The translations under genes and the position numbers were made by a program. Below, piece by piece: positions 1-7,535 of a DNA stretch of 64,000 nucleotides (positions within the stretch are counted from its first letter, which is position 1; every line of letters begins with the position of its first letter). Origin of the DNA: Burkholderia sp. SRS-46 (GTDB lineage Bacteria; Pseudomonadota; Gammaproteobacteria; Burkholderiales; Burkholderiaceae); contig NZ_PTXL01000003.1 in NCBI RefSeq assembly GCF_004343775.1, positions 682,001 through 746,000 of the forward strand. Reading direction: 5' to 3'. The notes under the pieces were generated by a model, which had not been told where the DNA came from, searched no databases, and was given only the letters and a program-made list of their open reading frames with translations.

Positions 1-1
1 G

Positions 2-2734
2 CTGTGCATCCCGCGCGGCGCGATCGAGCCGATCCTGCGCGACAACCCGGCCGCGCAGTCGTTCGTGACGAGCTACGTCGCGATCAGCTCGGCCGGCGGC
101 TTCGTGACGCGGCTGTTCGACCTGCGCGGCAAGCTGACCCGCGCCGAACTCGAGGAATACGTGTCGAGCGTCGGCGTGAAACGCGTCGCGGCCGGCAAGG
201 AGATCGTCACGCAGGGATCGGGCGGCGACCTGAGGCTGTACGTGGTGCGCCAGGGGGAGGTGCGCGTCGCGTGCCACGAGGACGGCAACGACTATCCGCT
301 CGCGACGCTCGGTGCGGGCGAGATTTTCGGCGAGCGCGCGTGCCTGCTGCGGCAGGAACAGGCGGCGACCGTCACGGCGGTCACCGATACGCGCCTGCTG
401 GTGATTCCGGAAAAGACCGTGCACTTCATGCTCGAGCGCAACCCGAAGCTGCGCGAGGTGCTCGAGGAGCGCATTCGCTTCGTGGACCAGGAGCTGCAGC
501 GGCAGAAGAAGCTGGCCGAGCGGCGGCGCCATCCGCTGCAGATCGACATCGGTGCGGACGCCGGCTTCAACGAGCGCATGATCAAGCGTTTCGTGCTGGT
601 CGAGCAGGCCGAGGAAATGGATTGCGGGGCGGCGTGCCTCGCGATGATCTGCCGTCACTACGGCGTCGCGATGACGCTCGGCAAGCTGCGCGATCTCGCC
701 AACGTCACCACCCAGGGCGCGACGCTCGACAGCCTCGCGCGCACCGGCGAGGCGGTCGGCTTCGCCACGCGCGGCGTGCAGTGCACGTACGAGGCGCTGC
801 TCGGCTTCGAGCTGCCGTTCATCGTCCACTGGGAGGGGTACCACTACGTCGTCGTGTATGGCGTGTCGAAGTCGTGGGTGCGCATCGCCGATCCGGCGCT
901 CGGCTTCAGGAAGCTGAGCGTCGAGGCGTTCGAGCGCGGCTGGAGCGGCACCTGCCTGCTGTTCACCGCGAGCGGGCCGGCGGCGGCGCCGGCCGAGACG
1001 CGTTCGCCGTGGGTGCGCTTCATCGGCTACCTGCGGCCCTACAAGAAGATACTCGCGCACCTGTTCCTGGCGACCTTCGTGATCCAGGTGCTCGGCGTGA
1101 TCCCGCCGCTGATCATCCAGAACATCCTGGACGGCGTGATCGTGCACCAGAACGTGAGCCTGCTGCACCTGCTGATCGCCGGCCTCGTCATCTCGCATGT
1201 GTTCACGCAGCTGATGACCACGATCCGCGCGCACCTGTCGAACTTCATGGTGCGCAGCCTCGACTTCGCGATGATGTCGCAGTTCTTCAAGCACACGATG
1301 TCGCTGCCGTACTCGTTCTTCGCGCGCCGCAAGAGCGGGGACGTGTTCGCGCGCTTCCAGGAAAACCAGACGATCCGCGCGTTCCTGACGGAATCCACCG
1401 TCACCACCGTGCTCAATCTCCTGATGATCTTCATCTACTTCACGATCATGTTCCTCTACAACGTGAAGATGACGCTGCTGCTGATCGCGTTCGTGATTCC
1501 GATCATGGTGCTCACCGCGCTCGCGACGCCGAAGCTGAAAGGCTATGCGCGCGAGGTGTTCGCCGCGTCGACCGATGCGAAATCGCTGCTGATGGAGACG
1601 CTCGGCGGCGTCGAGACCGTGAAGGGCATGGGCATCGAGCGCTCGGTGCGGCTCAAGTGGGAGCGCAAGTATGCGAAGGCGCTCGACGTGCAGTACCGCG
1701 CGCAGGCGTTCCACATCCTGGTGGCGCTCGGCAGCCAGCTGCTGAATGCGGCGACGACCATCGTGATCCTGTGGGCCGGCGCCAATCTCGTGCTGTCGCA
1801 TGAACTCAGCATCGGGCAGCTGATTGCGTTCAACGCGTTCATGGGCAGCGTGCTGGCGCCGCTGATGGGGCTGGTCGGCATGTGGAGCCTGATGAACGAC
1901 GCGGCGGTGGCGATGGAGCGCCTCGGCGACGTGCTCGACATCGAGCCCGAGCAGAAGCCGTCCGACCTGGGCTCGCGCGTGCTGCTGCCCGACCTGCAGG
2001 GCGACATCCGCTTCGACGGCGTGTATTTCCGCTACGGCGGCAACGAGACGCCTTACGTGCTCGAGAACATCAGCTGCACGATCCAGCGCGGCGAGATGGT
2101 GGCGATCGTCGGGCGCAGCGGGTCGGGAAAAACCACGCTCGCCAAGCTGCTCGTCGGCTTCTACGCGCCGACGGACGGCAAGATCGTCGTCGACGGCTAC
2201 GACATGAACGCGATCGACAAGGCCTGCTACCGCGAGCAGATCGGCTACGTGATGCAGACCAACCTGGTGTTTTCCGGCTCGATCGCCGAGAACATCGCGT
2301 GCGGCGACGCGAGCCCGGACTGGCGGCGCATGGAGGAAGTCGCGCGGATGGCCGACGCGCATGCATTCATCAGCAAGTTGCCGCTCGGCTACGAGCAGGT
2401 GGTGGGCGAGCGGGGCGTGGGCCTGTCGGGCGGCCAGATCCAGCGGCTGTGCATCGCCCGCGCGCTGTATCACGACCCGCGCCTGCTCGTGTTCGACGAG
2501 GCGACGTCGTCGCTCGACACCCAATCGGAGAGCAACATCCTCGGCAACATGCACGAGATCCTGCTGGGCCGCACGGCGGTGATCATCGCGCACCGGCTGA
2601 GCACCATCATGCGCGCCGACAAGATTCTCGTGCTGTACGAGGGGGCGATCGTCGAACAGGGCACGCACGATGAACTGGTCGCCCGCCAGGGCATGTACTA
2701 CCAGCTCGTGCAGAAACAACTGGGCGCGACATGA
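2..2734 (+). CDS. cyclic nucleotide-binding / C39 peptidase / ABC exporter (5' partial)
   Basis: Peptidase-containing ABC transporter that should cleave double-glycine leaders and export the peptide cores across the inner membrane. The frame is open at the window edge, so the start lies upstream. Visible in order: the tail of one cyclic-nucleotide-binding domain (nt 2-65), a second complete one (about nt 170-480), a C39 peptidase domain (about 580-970) with the oxyanion Gln six residues before the catalytic Cys (codon at 623) in DCGAACLAM, and His and Asp in HYVVV and ADPALG. A six-helix ABC membrane domain (about 1015-1900) and a nucleotide-binding domain follow, with Walker A GRSGSGKTT near 2110, signature LSGGQ, Walker B LLVFDEA and an H-loop. 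All catalytic residues are present. The stop overlaps the next start (ATGA), so the two genes are probably co-translated. The four leader peptides at 4857-7446 are the obvious substrates. The family assignment is secure; regulation by cyclic nucleotide is inferred from the domains. Confidence 0.95.
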   Translation: MCIPRGAIEPILRDNPAAQSFVTSYVAISSAGGFVTRLFDLRGKLTRAELEEYVSSVGVKRVAAGKEIVTQGSGGDLRLYVVRQGEVRVACHEDGNDYPLATLGAGEIFGERACLLRQEQAATVTAVTDTRLLVIPEKTVHFMLERNPKLREVLEERIRFVDQELQRQKKLAERRRHPLQIDIGADAGFNERMIKRFVLVEQAEEMDCGAACLAMICRHYGVAMTLGKLRDLANVTTQGATLDSLARTGEAVGFATRGVQCTYEALLGFELPFIVHWEGYHYVVVYGVSKSWVRIADPALGFRKLSVEAFERGWSGTCLLFTASGPAAAPAETRSPWVRFIGYLRPYKKILAHLFLATFVIQVLGVIPPLIIQNILDGVIVHQNVSLLHLLIAGLVISHVFTQLMTTIRAHLSNFMVRSLDFAMMSQFFKHTMSLPYSFFARRKSGDVFARFQENQTIRAFLTESTVTTVLNLLMIFIYFTIMFLYNVKMTLLLIAFVIPIMVLTALATPKLKGYAREVFAASTDAKSLLMETLGGVETVKGMGIERSVRLKWERKYAKALDVQYRAQAFHILVALGSQLLNAATTIVILWAGANLVLSHELSIGQLIAFNAFMGSVLAPLMGLVGMWSLMNDAAVAMERLGDVLDIEPEQKPSDLGSRVLLPDLQGDIRFDGVYFRYGGNETPYVLENISCTIQRGEMVAIVGRSGSGKTTLAKLLVGFYAPTDGKIVVDGYDMNAIDKACYREQIGYVMQTNLVFSGSIAENIACGDASPDWRRMEEVARMADAHAFISKLPLGYEQVVGERGVGLSGGQIQRLCIARALYHDPRLLVFDEATSSLDTQSESNILGNMHEILLGRTAVIIAHRLSTIMRADKILVLYEGAIVEQGTHDELVARQGMYYQLVQKQLGAT

Positions 2735-4050
2735 AACTCTTCGATCCGCACGGATTCGGCAACTCGGCGGTGTCGTACGCCGGCCTGCTCGAGAAGATCG
2801 AGATCCTGCGCTCGATGCTGCGCTGGGCACCCAAGCTCGAGCGCCCCGACATCGAGAAGCTGCTCAACCAGGCGAACGTGCTGCGCGACGACGTGATGCA
2901 GATGTCGCGCAAGGAGCGCTTCGTCGACGCGGCCGCGGCCGCGCCGGAGGCGCTCGACATGCCGGAAGCGGCAGGGGCGGCCGGGTCGGCCGCGCACCGG
3001 CGCCGTCAGGCGCTGATCGAGCGCAGCTTCGTGTTCGAAGGCATCTTCGGCGACAACCCGAAGCTGCTCGCCGCGCTCGAGATCGCCGAGAAGGCCGCGC
3101 CGACCGATTTGCCCGTGCTGATCGACGGCGAAAGCGGAACCGGCAAGGAACTGATGGCGAAAGTCATCCATGCGAACGGCGGGCGCGCCGACCGGCCGTA
3201 CATCTCGGTCAACTGCGGCGCGATTCCCGACAACCTGATCGAATCCGAGCTGTTCGGCCACCGGCGCGGCGCGTTCACCGGCGCGTCGAACGATCGCAAG
3301 GGCAAGTTCGAGAGCGCGCACACCGGCACGATCTTCCTGGACGAGATCGGCGAGCTGCCGCTGCAGGGCCAGGTGAAGCTGCTGCGCGTGCTGGAGTCGC
3401 ACGAAATCCAGCGGATCGGCTCCGACGAGCCGATCGCCGTCGATACGCGCATCGTCGCCGCGACCAACAAGAACCTGCGGCAACTGAGCGAGCAGGGGCT
3501 GTTTCGCGAGGACCTGTTCTACCGGCTGAGCGTCATTCACCTGACGTTGCCGGCGCTGCGCGAGCGCCCCGACGAAATCCCGCTGCTGCTCGCGTACTTC
3601 GGCGACGAGGCGGCCGGCGCGCTGAAGCGCCGGCCCGTCAGGACGACGCCGAAGCTGCGCGACTTCCTGCTGACCTATGCGTATCCGGGCAACATCCGCG
3701 AGCTGCGCAACCTGGTCTACCGCCTGTCGTGCCTGGCCGGCGAGGTCGCGGATATCGAGCACCTGCCCGAGGACATCCGCCCGGCGGCGCCCGCACCCGC
3801 GCTGCGCGCGGCGGATGCCGATACGGCGGCCCGGCCGATGTCGCTCAGCGACGCGAAGCGTGCCGCGAGCGACGAGGCGGAGCGCGCGTTTCTCGAACGC
3901 GGGTTGCAGGAAACGGGGGGCACGGTGGCCGAGCTGGCGCGCCGCTGCGAGATGAACCGCTCGCATCTGCAGATGCTGCTGAAGAAGCACGGCATCCGCT
4001 CGAAGACGTTCCGGCACCAGGACGACGCGACGCGCGACAAGGAGGCGTGA
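2731..4050 (+). CDS. sigma-54-dependent transcriptional activator
   Basis: Enhancer-binding protein of 439 residues that should remodel RNA polymerase holding sigma-54. The N-terminal ~95 residues contain no receiver, GAF or PAS domain that I recognise, so the sensed signal is unknown. The AAA+ domain follows, with Walker A GESGTGKE (about residue 133), the sigma-54 contact loop GAFTGA (about 180), Walker B TIFLDEI (about 200) and the arginine-containing FREDLFYRLSV segment. A Fis-type helix-turn-helix lies at the C terminus (GGTVAELARRCEMNRSHLQM). The start ATG overlaps the exporter stop by four bases, indicating translational coupling. Three -24/-12 promoters 1.1-3.5 kb downstream (5190, 5520, 7519) are the natural targets. 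It is separated by 15 bp from the convergent phosphatase gene. Confidence 0.95.
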   Translation: MKLFDPHGFGNSAVSYAGLLEKIEILRSMLRWAPKLERPDIEKLLNQANVLRDDVMQMSRKERFVDAAAAAPEALDMPEAAGAAGSAAHRRRQALIERSFVFEGIFGDNPKLLAALEIAEKAAPTDLPVLIDGESGTGKELMAKVIHANGGRADRPYISVNCGAIPDNLIESELFGHRRGAFTGASNDRKGKFESAHTGTIFLDEIGELPLQGQVKLLRVLESHEIQRIGSDEPIAVDTRIVAATNKNLRQLSEQGLFREDLFYRLSVIHLTLPALRERPDEIPLLLAYFGDEAAGALKRRPVRTTPKLRDFLLTYAYPGNIRELRNLVYRLSCLAGEVADIEHLPEDIRPAAPAPALRAADADTAARPMSLSDAKRAASDEAERAFLERGLQETGGTVAELARRCEMNRSHLQMLLKKHGIRSKTFRHQDDATRDKEA

Positions 4051-4065
4051 GCGGCCGCCGCGCGA

Positions 4066-4836
4066 TCAGCGTCGCACGGCGGGATTCGCGAGCGTGCGGT
4101 CCGACGCCTCCGGATCGTCGGCGCGGATCACGATCGCGGTGATGTTGTCCCGCCCGCCCTCGCGCAGCGCATGCTCGACGAGCATGCCCGTCGCCAGCTC
4201 GCAATCGCCGCACGCGAGTGCGGCCGCGATGTCCGCATCCTCCATTTCATTGCTCAGGCCGTCGCTGCACAGCAGGAACATGTCGCCGTCGCGGACGTCG
4301 ATGCGTCCTTCGTCGAGCTGCAGCCGCTCGGTGGCGCCGACCGCACGCGTGATGAGGTGCTGCGCCGGATGATGACGCGCCTCCTCCGCGCTCAGGTGGC
4401 CCTGCGCCTGCAGTTCCGCCACCTGGGTGTGATCGAGCGTGAGCTGCGTCAGGTGCGCGTCGCGGTACAGGTAGATTCGGCTGTCGCCGGCCCAGAGCCA
4501 CGCGCATTGACGGCCGCTCGCGAGCAGCACCGCCACCGTGCTGCCGATCATGCGCACGCCGCATTCGGTGGCCGACGTGCGCAATTGCGCGTTGACGGCA
4601 ACGAGCGCGGCGCGCGCCGCCGCGACGAAATCCGCGAGCGTCGCCGGCACGGCCAGCCGCGCCAGCCCGTGCACGATCGTCCTGCTCGCGAGATCGCCGG
4701 CCGAATGGCCGCCCATGCCGTCCGCGACGGCCCACAGGCCGCGCTGCGGCAGCGCGAGGCAGTCGTCTTCGTTGATCTCGCGAACGTGGCCCACGTCGGT
4801 ACGCGAAGCCGACATCCACTGCAAGTCTGCGCTCAC
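4066..4836 (-). CDS. PP2C-family Ser/Thr protein phosphatase
   Basis: Metal-dependent protein phosphatase of 256 residues, essentially a bare catalytic domain. Motifs seen in order: RTDVGHVREINEDDC, the metal-binding VADGMGGH, GSTVAVLL, WAGDSRIYLYRD, LLCSDGLSNEM and GRDNITAIVI, so the metal-site aspartates are intact. The open frame runs far upstream, but I chose the GTG at 4836 because an AGGAGG lies just before it and the motif DVGHVREINED follows at the normal distance. It lies 20 bp downstream of leader peptide 1 in the same direction and is probably transcribed from the sigma-54 promoter at 5190-5206. The Ser/Thr kinase at 8005 is its likely antagonist. Related PP2C enzymes often partner kinases in secretion clusters; the substrate here is unknown. 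Confidence 0.93.
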   Translation of the reverse strand: MSADLQWMSASRTDVGHVREINEDDCLALPQRGLWAVADGMGGHSAGDLASRTIVHGLARLAVPATLADFVAAARAALVAVNAQLRTSATECGVRMIGSTVAVLLASGRQCAWLWAGDSRIYLYRDAHLTQLTLDHTQVAELQAQGHLSAEEARHHPAQHLITRAVGATERLQLDEGRIDVRDGDMFLLCSDGLSNEMEDADIAAALACGDCELATGMLVEHALREGGRDNITAIVIRADDPEASDRTLANPAVRR

Positions 4837-4856
4837 GGCGCACGATCCTCCTGGGT

Positions 4857-5141
4857 TTAGGCGAGCCGGTTCCTGCCGTCCTCGCCCACCACGACCGACA
4901 GATTGGCGCCGGCCGCCGAATTCGTGACGTCGACGTTCTGGATCTGGTTGACGACCTGGTTCGCGTAGAACGTGTTGAACGTCTGATAGAGGTTGACGAC
5001 CGGCCCGAACGGCGGCGCCGGCGGCACGTAAGGCTGGATCCAGCCGAATACCCACGGCGCGCCCGCGCCGCGGATGAACGACATCGCGTTGCGGTCGATG
5101 TCGCGCTGCAGGTGAAGGTCGGTAATCGCGAGCGTGGTCAT
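4857..5141 (-). CDS. leader-type secreted peptide 1 (GA variant)
   Basis: Small protein of 94 residues. The first 26 residues match the leader of three other small genes in this cluster (DIDRNAMSFIRGA against ELDRRAMSAVRGG), with Gly-Ala instead of Gly-Gly at positions 25-26, so cleavage there by the C39 exporter is plausible. The remaining 68 residues are rich in Pro, Asn, Gln and Val, contain no cysteine, and carry the motif QNVDV (residue 68) shared with peptides 3 and 4. The start ATG has GGAGA upstream and lies 49 bp from a sigma-54 promoter. The downstream PP2C gene follows after 20 bp. I recognise no named family. The inference is an exported peptide, perhaps a bacteriocin, signal or matrix component. 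Confidence 0.8.
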   Translation of the reverse strand: MTTLAITDLHLQRDIDRNAMSFIRGAGAPWVFGWIQPYVPPAPPFGPVVNLYQTFNTFYANQVVNQIQNVDVTNSAAGANLSVVVGEDGRNRLA

Positions 5142-5189
5142 GATGAGTCTCCGGATGGGCGCCTGGCGACGGACGGGATAACCGATACG

Positions 5190-5206
5190 TGCAAATCGCA
5201 TGCCAT
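5190..5206 (-). promoter_or_regulatory. sigma-54 (-24/-12) promoter for peptide 1 and PP2C
   Basis: On the minus strand the site reads ATGGCATGCGATTTGCA. It matches TGGCAYR-N4-TTGCA with the GG and GC doublets at the required spacing. It ends 49 bp upstream of the peptide 1 start. Confidence 0.8.
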
Positions 5207-5519
5207 GCGCGACGCGGGGCCGCATCGATCCGGCGAGTGCCCCATGCGGCAAGGCGCGGCGCCATCGGTACGCATTCCTTGCATGCTAGTGCGTCGCGGG
5301 CGCTTCCTGCAACGGTTGTCCGCACGCCGACACTTGCGGGGGCGAACGTGACCGGAAACCCGACACGTGCGCCGGAACCTGCCGATCGCGGCGGGTCGCG
5401 CCAACTGGTGCTGCCGCACCAACACAATCGCATGCAAACGGTTGGCCGCACGACGACAGACTGGCGCGCGGCGCGCCGGGCATGTCCCGCCACGCCTTGC
5501 GCATCGGTCCTCCGGTTCG

Positions 5520-5536
5520 TTGGCACGCTTGATGCA
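5520..5536 (+). promoter_or_regulatory. sigma-54 (-24/-12) promoter for the LRAT operon
   Basis: The site reads TTGGCACGCTTGATGCA, close to the consensus YTGGCACGRNNNTTGCW with correct GG/GC spacing. It lies 68 bp upstream of the LRAT-like gene and is divergent from the promoter at 5190-5206. Confidence 0.85.
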
Positions 5537-5603
5537 GGTTTGTTGGCAACCGGCCGACCTTTCGGCAGTCCATTCGGCCGGCAACCCGCCAACGGAGCCA
5601 GCC

Positions 5604-6134
5604 ATGAGACTCGACCTTCAACCGGTGACCCGCACAGCGTCCTGCGCCGCGGCCGTCGCCGCGTCGTCGATCGCGTGCGCGGCTTCGCCGACCGCCGCCG
5701 CCGACGCGCTGCCGCTCGGCGCGCACCTGGTGTCCGAGCGCGCCGGCTACAGCCATCACGGCATCTATGTCGGCGACGGTCGGGTCGTCCACTACGCGGG
5801 GCTGTGCGCGTCGCTGCAGCGCGGCCCGATCGAGGAAGTCACGCTCGAGCGCTTCGCCGGCGGCCACGCAGTGCGCATCGCATCGCATCCGCGCGCCGCG
5901 TATGCCGGCCGCGCGGCGGTGCTGCGCGCGCGCTCGCGTCTCGGCGAGAACCATTACCGCCTGCTGACCAACAACTGCGAGCACTTCTGTACGTGGTGCG
6001 TGGAAGGCAAGGGCCGCAGCGAACAGGTTCGCACCTGCGTGATGCATCCGCGCACGGCGCTGCGGTTCGTGCTGTCCGTTTGCCGCGCGCTGATGCTGAC
6101 GCGTCGCGCAGCGGTTGCGATGGCCCTTGCATAA
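5604..6134 (+). CDS. LRAT-domain (NlpC/P60-like thiol) protein
   Basis: Protein of 176 residues with the circularly permuted papain-like LRAT fold. His52 in SHHGIYVGDGR, His63 in VVHYAG and the nucleophile Cys125 in NNCEHFCTWC are all present. Family members are thiol acyltransferases, phospholipases or proteases. The first ~33 residues are Ala-rich and could be an export signal, and the last ~25 are hydrophobic and could touch the membrane. The ATG at 5604 was chosen because the frame upstream runs through the sigma-54 promoter. The gene leads a two-gene operon with the 80-residue protein at 6179. Placement among exported peptides and control by sigma-54 suggest a role in peptide maturation, lipid attachment or cell-envelope change; the actual reaction cannot be read from sequence. 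Confidence 0.85.
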   Translation: MRLDLQPVTRTASCAAAVAASSIACAASPTAAADALPLGAHLVSERAGYSHHGIYVGDGRVVHYAGLCASLQRGPIEEVTLERFAGGHAVRIASHPRAAYAGRAAVLRARSRLGENHYRLLTNNCEHFCTWCVEGKGRSEQVRTCVMHPRTALRFVLSVCRALMLTRRAAVAMALA

Positions 6135-6178
6135 GCGCCATCCCGACGCCATCGACTTTGCTGCCCGAGGAGGCTCGA

Positions 6179-6421
6179 ATGAACGCAACCGGATCCTCCC
6201 TGCGCATGCAGGTCGACAAGTGGCTCGCGCCGAGCGTGCGCGTGCCGGCGCGCGTGGTGCGCTTCAGCCGTATGCCGGCGCAACGGCGCCGCTATGTCTG
6301 CGTCGAGGCCGCGCATCCAACCGGCACCATCGCGATCTTCTTCTTTCGTCACGACGACGGCTCGTGGTGCGTGTTCCCGCCGGCAGGCGGGCGCGTCGCG
6401 ACGACGATGCGCGCGGCCTGA
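6179..6421 (+). CDS. small hypothetical protein of the LRAT operon
   Basis: 80-residue basic protein with no family I recognise. A strong GAGGAGG sits just before the ATG and the LRAT stop is 44 bp upstream, so co-transcription from the 5520 promoter is likely. The middle and C-terminal part (RRYVCVEAA, TIAIFFFRHDDGSWCVFPP) alternates hydrophobic and charged residues as in a small beta-sheet domain. It has no signal peptide or double-glycine leader. Function unknown. Confidence 0.6.
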   Translation: MNATGSSLRMQVDKWLAPSVRVPARVVRFSRMPAQRRRYVCVEAAHPTGTIAIFFFRHDDGSWCVFPPAGGRVATTMRAA

Positions 6422-6456
6422 GCGCGCGAGCGGCGCTCGACCACCGTGCGTGCCGC

Positions 6457-6675
6457 TCAACGCAACAAGGTCGGCTGCGCGTGCGACGCGACGGCTTCGG
6501 CCTTCGGCGTGCGCGCGAGCCCGGCGTCGGGTGCTCCGGTATGCAGATGGGGAAACGGCTGCGGCGCGAGCATCGTCTGATGCGCGTGGACCATTGCGCC
6601 GCCCGTGACGGCGGCCATGGCCTGCCGGTCGAGGTCGACGCTTTCAGGAAGATCGTGGATCACGAGAACGCCCAT
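6457..6675 (-). CDS. leader-type secreted peptide 2 (short, His/Pro-rich core)
   Basis: 72-residue protein. Residues 1-26 are a family leader (DLDRQAMAAVTGG, Gly-Gly at 25-26). The 46-residue core differs from the other three: it is rich in His, Pro and Ala, lacks the Q-x-V-x-V motif and lacks cysteine. The frame extends upstream to 6822, but the internal ATG at 6675 was chosen because it makes the leader exactly 26 residues like its paralogs and has a GGAG upstream. It is the last of three peptide genes on this strand and is separated from peptide 3 by a hairpin, so it may be expressed at a lower level or from its own promoter. Likely substrate of the C39 exporter. Confidence 0.7.
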   Translation of the reverse strand: MGVLVIHDLPESVDLDRQAMAAVTGGAMVHAHQTMLAPQPFPHLHTGAPDAGLARTPKAEAVASHAQPTLLR

Positions 6676-6797
6676 GGTCTGCTCCGCGACACGGGATGGA
6701 AAGAACGGCGGCCGAGCGGCAGCCTGCGCTGCGCTGGCCTCTGTCCAGTATAGGTGTCGGGGCAGGTCGGCGCGCCTCGAAAAGCGCACGGCGGCGC

Positions 6798-6820
6798 GGC
6801 CGGAGCGGGCGGCTCCGGCC
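6798..6820 (-). terminator. hairpin between peptide 3 and peptide 2
   Basis: Perfect 9-bp inverted repeat (GGCCGGAGC / GCTCCGGCC) with a 5-base loop, 20 bp after the peptide 3 stop. Only a short T-run (CTTTTC) follows some distance downstream, so it may attenuate rather than fully stop transcription into peptide 2. Confidence 0.5.
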
Positions 6821-6840
6821 ACGCCGTTTCGGGCCGGCGG

Positions 6841-7110
6841 TCAAGCCAGGCTGAAGCCCGTGCTCGCAAATTGCGAGGGACTGACGTCGAGCTTGAATTG
6901 CCCGATGCCCGGGCCGATGTAGCCGATGTTGTTGAATGCGTTGACCTCGACCGCCTGAAACTGCTGGATGTTCTGCGACACGCCGACGTTGACGGTGGCG
7001 ATGGGGCCAAGGCCGGCGAGCCATGAATTGGTGCCGCCGCGAACGGCTGACATGGCTTTGCGGTCGAGCGCCGATCCCGGCGCGAGTTCGCGGATCATGA
7101 TGGAAGACAT
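6841..7110 (-). CDS. leader-type secreted peptide 3
   Basis: 89-residue protein with a 26-residue leader ending ALDRKAMSAVRGG and a 63-residue cysteine-free core. The core contains FQAVEV (Q52) followed by an Asn/Gly/Ile-rich stretch, matching the Q-x-V-x-V element of peptides 1 and 4. A GGAGC ribosome site precedes the ATG. It lies 72 bp downstream of peptide 4 without a promoter of its own that I can see, so it is probably in the operon driven by the sigma-54 promoter at 7519-7535. Inferred substrate of the exporter at the left end of the window. Confidence 0.82.
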   Translation of the reverse strand: MSSIMIRELAPGSALDRKAMSAVRGGTNSWLAGLGPIATVNVGVSQNIQQFQAVEVNAFNNIGYIGPGIGQFKLDVSPSQFASTGFSLA

Positions 7111-7182
7111 GGCGCTGCTCCGAATGAAAGGATCACGTCGCGCGAGCCGGGCGGGCGCCTTGCGGCCCCGCCCGCGCCGCGC

Positions 7183-7446
7183 TCAGAAGTTGATCGTGTT
7201 GTGCGCGTTCTGCGTCGGGTTGACCGTCGAGCGGATGTTGGTCGCGAACGCGACGTCGTTGCCCGTGTTGTTCACCACGTTGACGGTCTGGCCGATCAGC
7301 TGCTCGGCATTGAAGTTGGTGGTGTCGAATTTGTACGACGGGTAGTACAGCGGCCACAGGCCCAGCGTGCCGCCGCGCACCGCGGACATCGCGCGGCGGT
7401 CGAGTTCGTGGGTCACGTTCAGGTCTTCGATGATGAGCTTGTTCAT
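7183..7446 (-). CDS. leader-type secreted peptide 4
   Basis: 87-residue protein, first gene of the minus-strand peptide operon. The leader ends ELDRRAMSAVRGG with Gly-Gly at 25-26. The 61-residue core has an aromatic start (LWPLYYPSYKF) and an Asn/Thr/Val-rich tail containing GQTVNVVNNTGND, with no cysteine. The ATG at 7446 is preceded by GGAGA and lies 73 bp from a near-consensus sigma-54 promoter. Longer upstream frames lack this context. The absence of Cys argues against lanthipeptides or disulfide bacteriocins, and no Ser/Thr dehydratase or cyclase is in the window. Confidence 0.83.
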   Translation of the reverse strand: MNKLIIEDLNVTHELDRRAMSAVRGGTLGLWPLYYPSYKFDTTNFNAEQLIGQTVNVVNNTGNDVAFATNIRSTVNPTQNAHNTINF

Positions 7447-7518
7447 GGCAGTTCTCCGGATGGATGCACAACGGCGGTGGGTGATCGAGCTGCAGGTTTG
7501 CGCGCTCGCATCACTTAC

Positions 7519-7535
7519 TGCATGGGACGTGCCAG
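7519..7535 (-). promoter_or_regulatory. sigma-54 (-24/-12) promoter for the peptide 4-3(-2) operon
   Basis: Minus strand reads CTGGCACGTCCCATGCA, nearly the full YTGGCACGRNNNTTGCW consensus with correct GG/GC spacing. Confidence 0.85.

Noticed and set aside
4066-5592. 508-codon PP2C with a long N-terminal extension
   Set aside because: The extension covers peptide 1 in another frame and two promoters; the GTG at 4836 has a ribosome site and fits the family length.
6676-6797. A fourth sigma-54 promoter before peptide 2
   Set aside because: CTGGACAGAGGCCAGCG has the doublet spacing but lacks the CAC and TT parts; match too weak.
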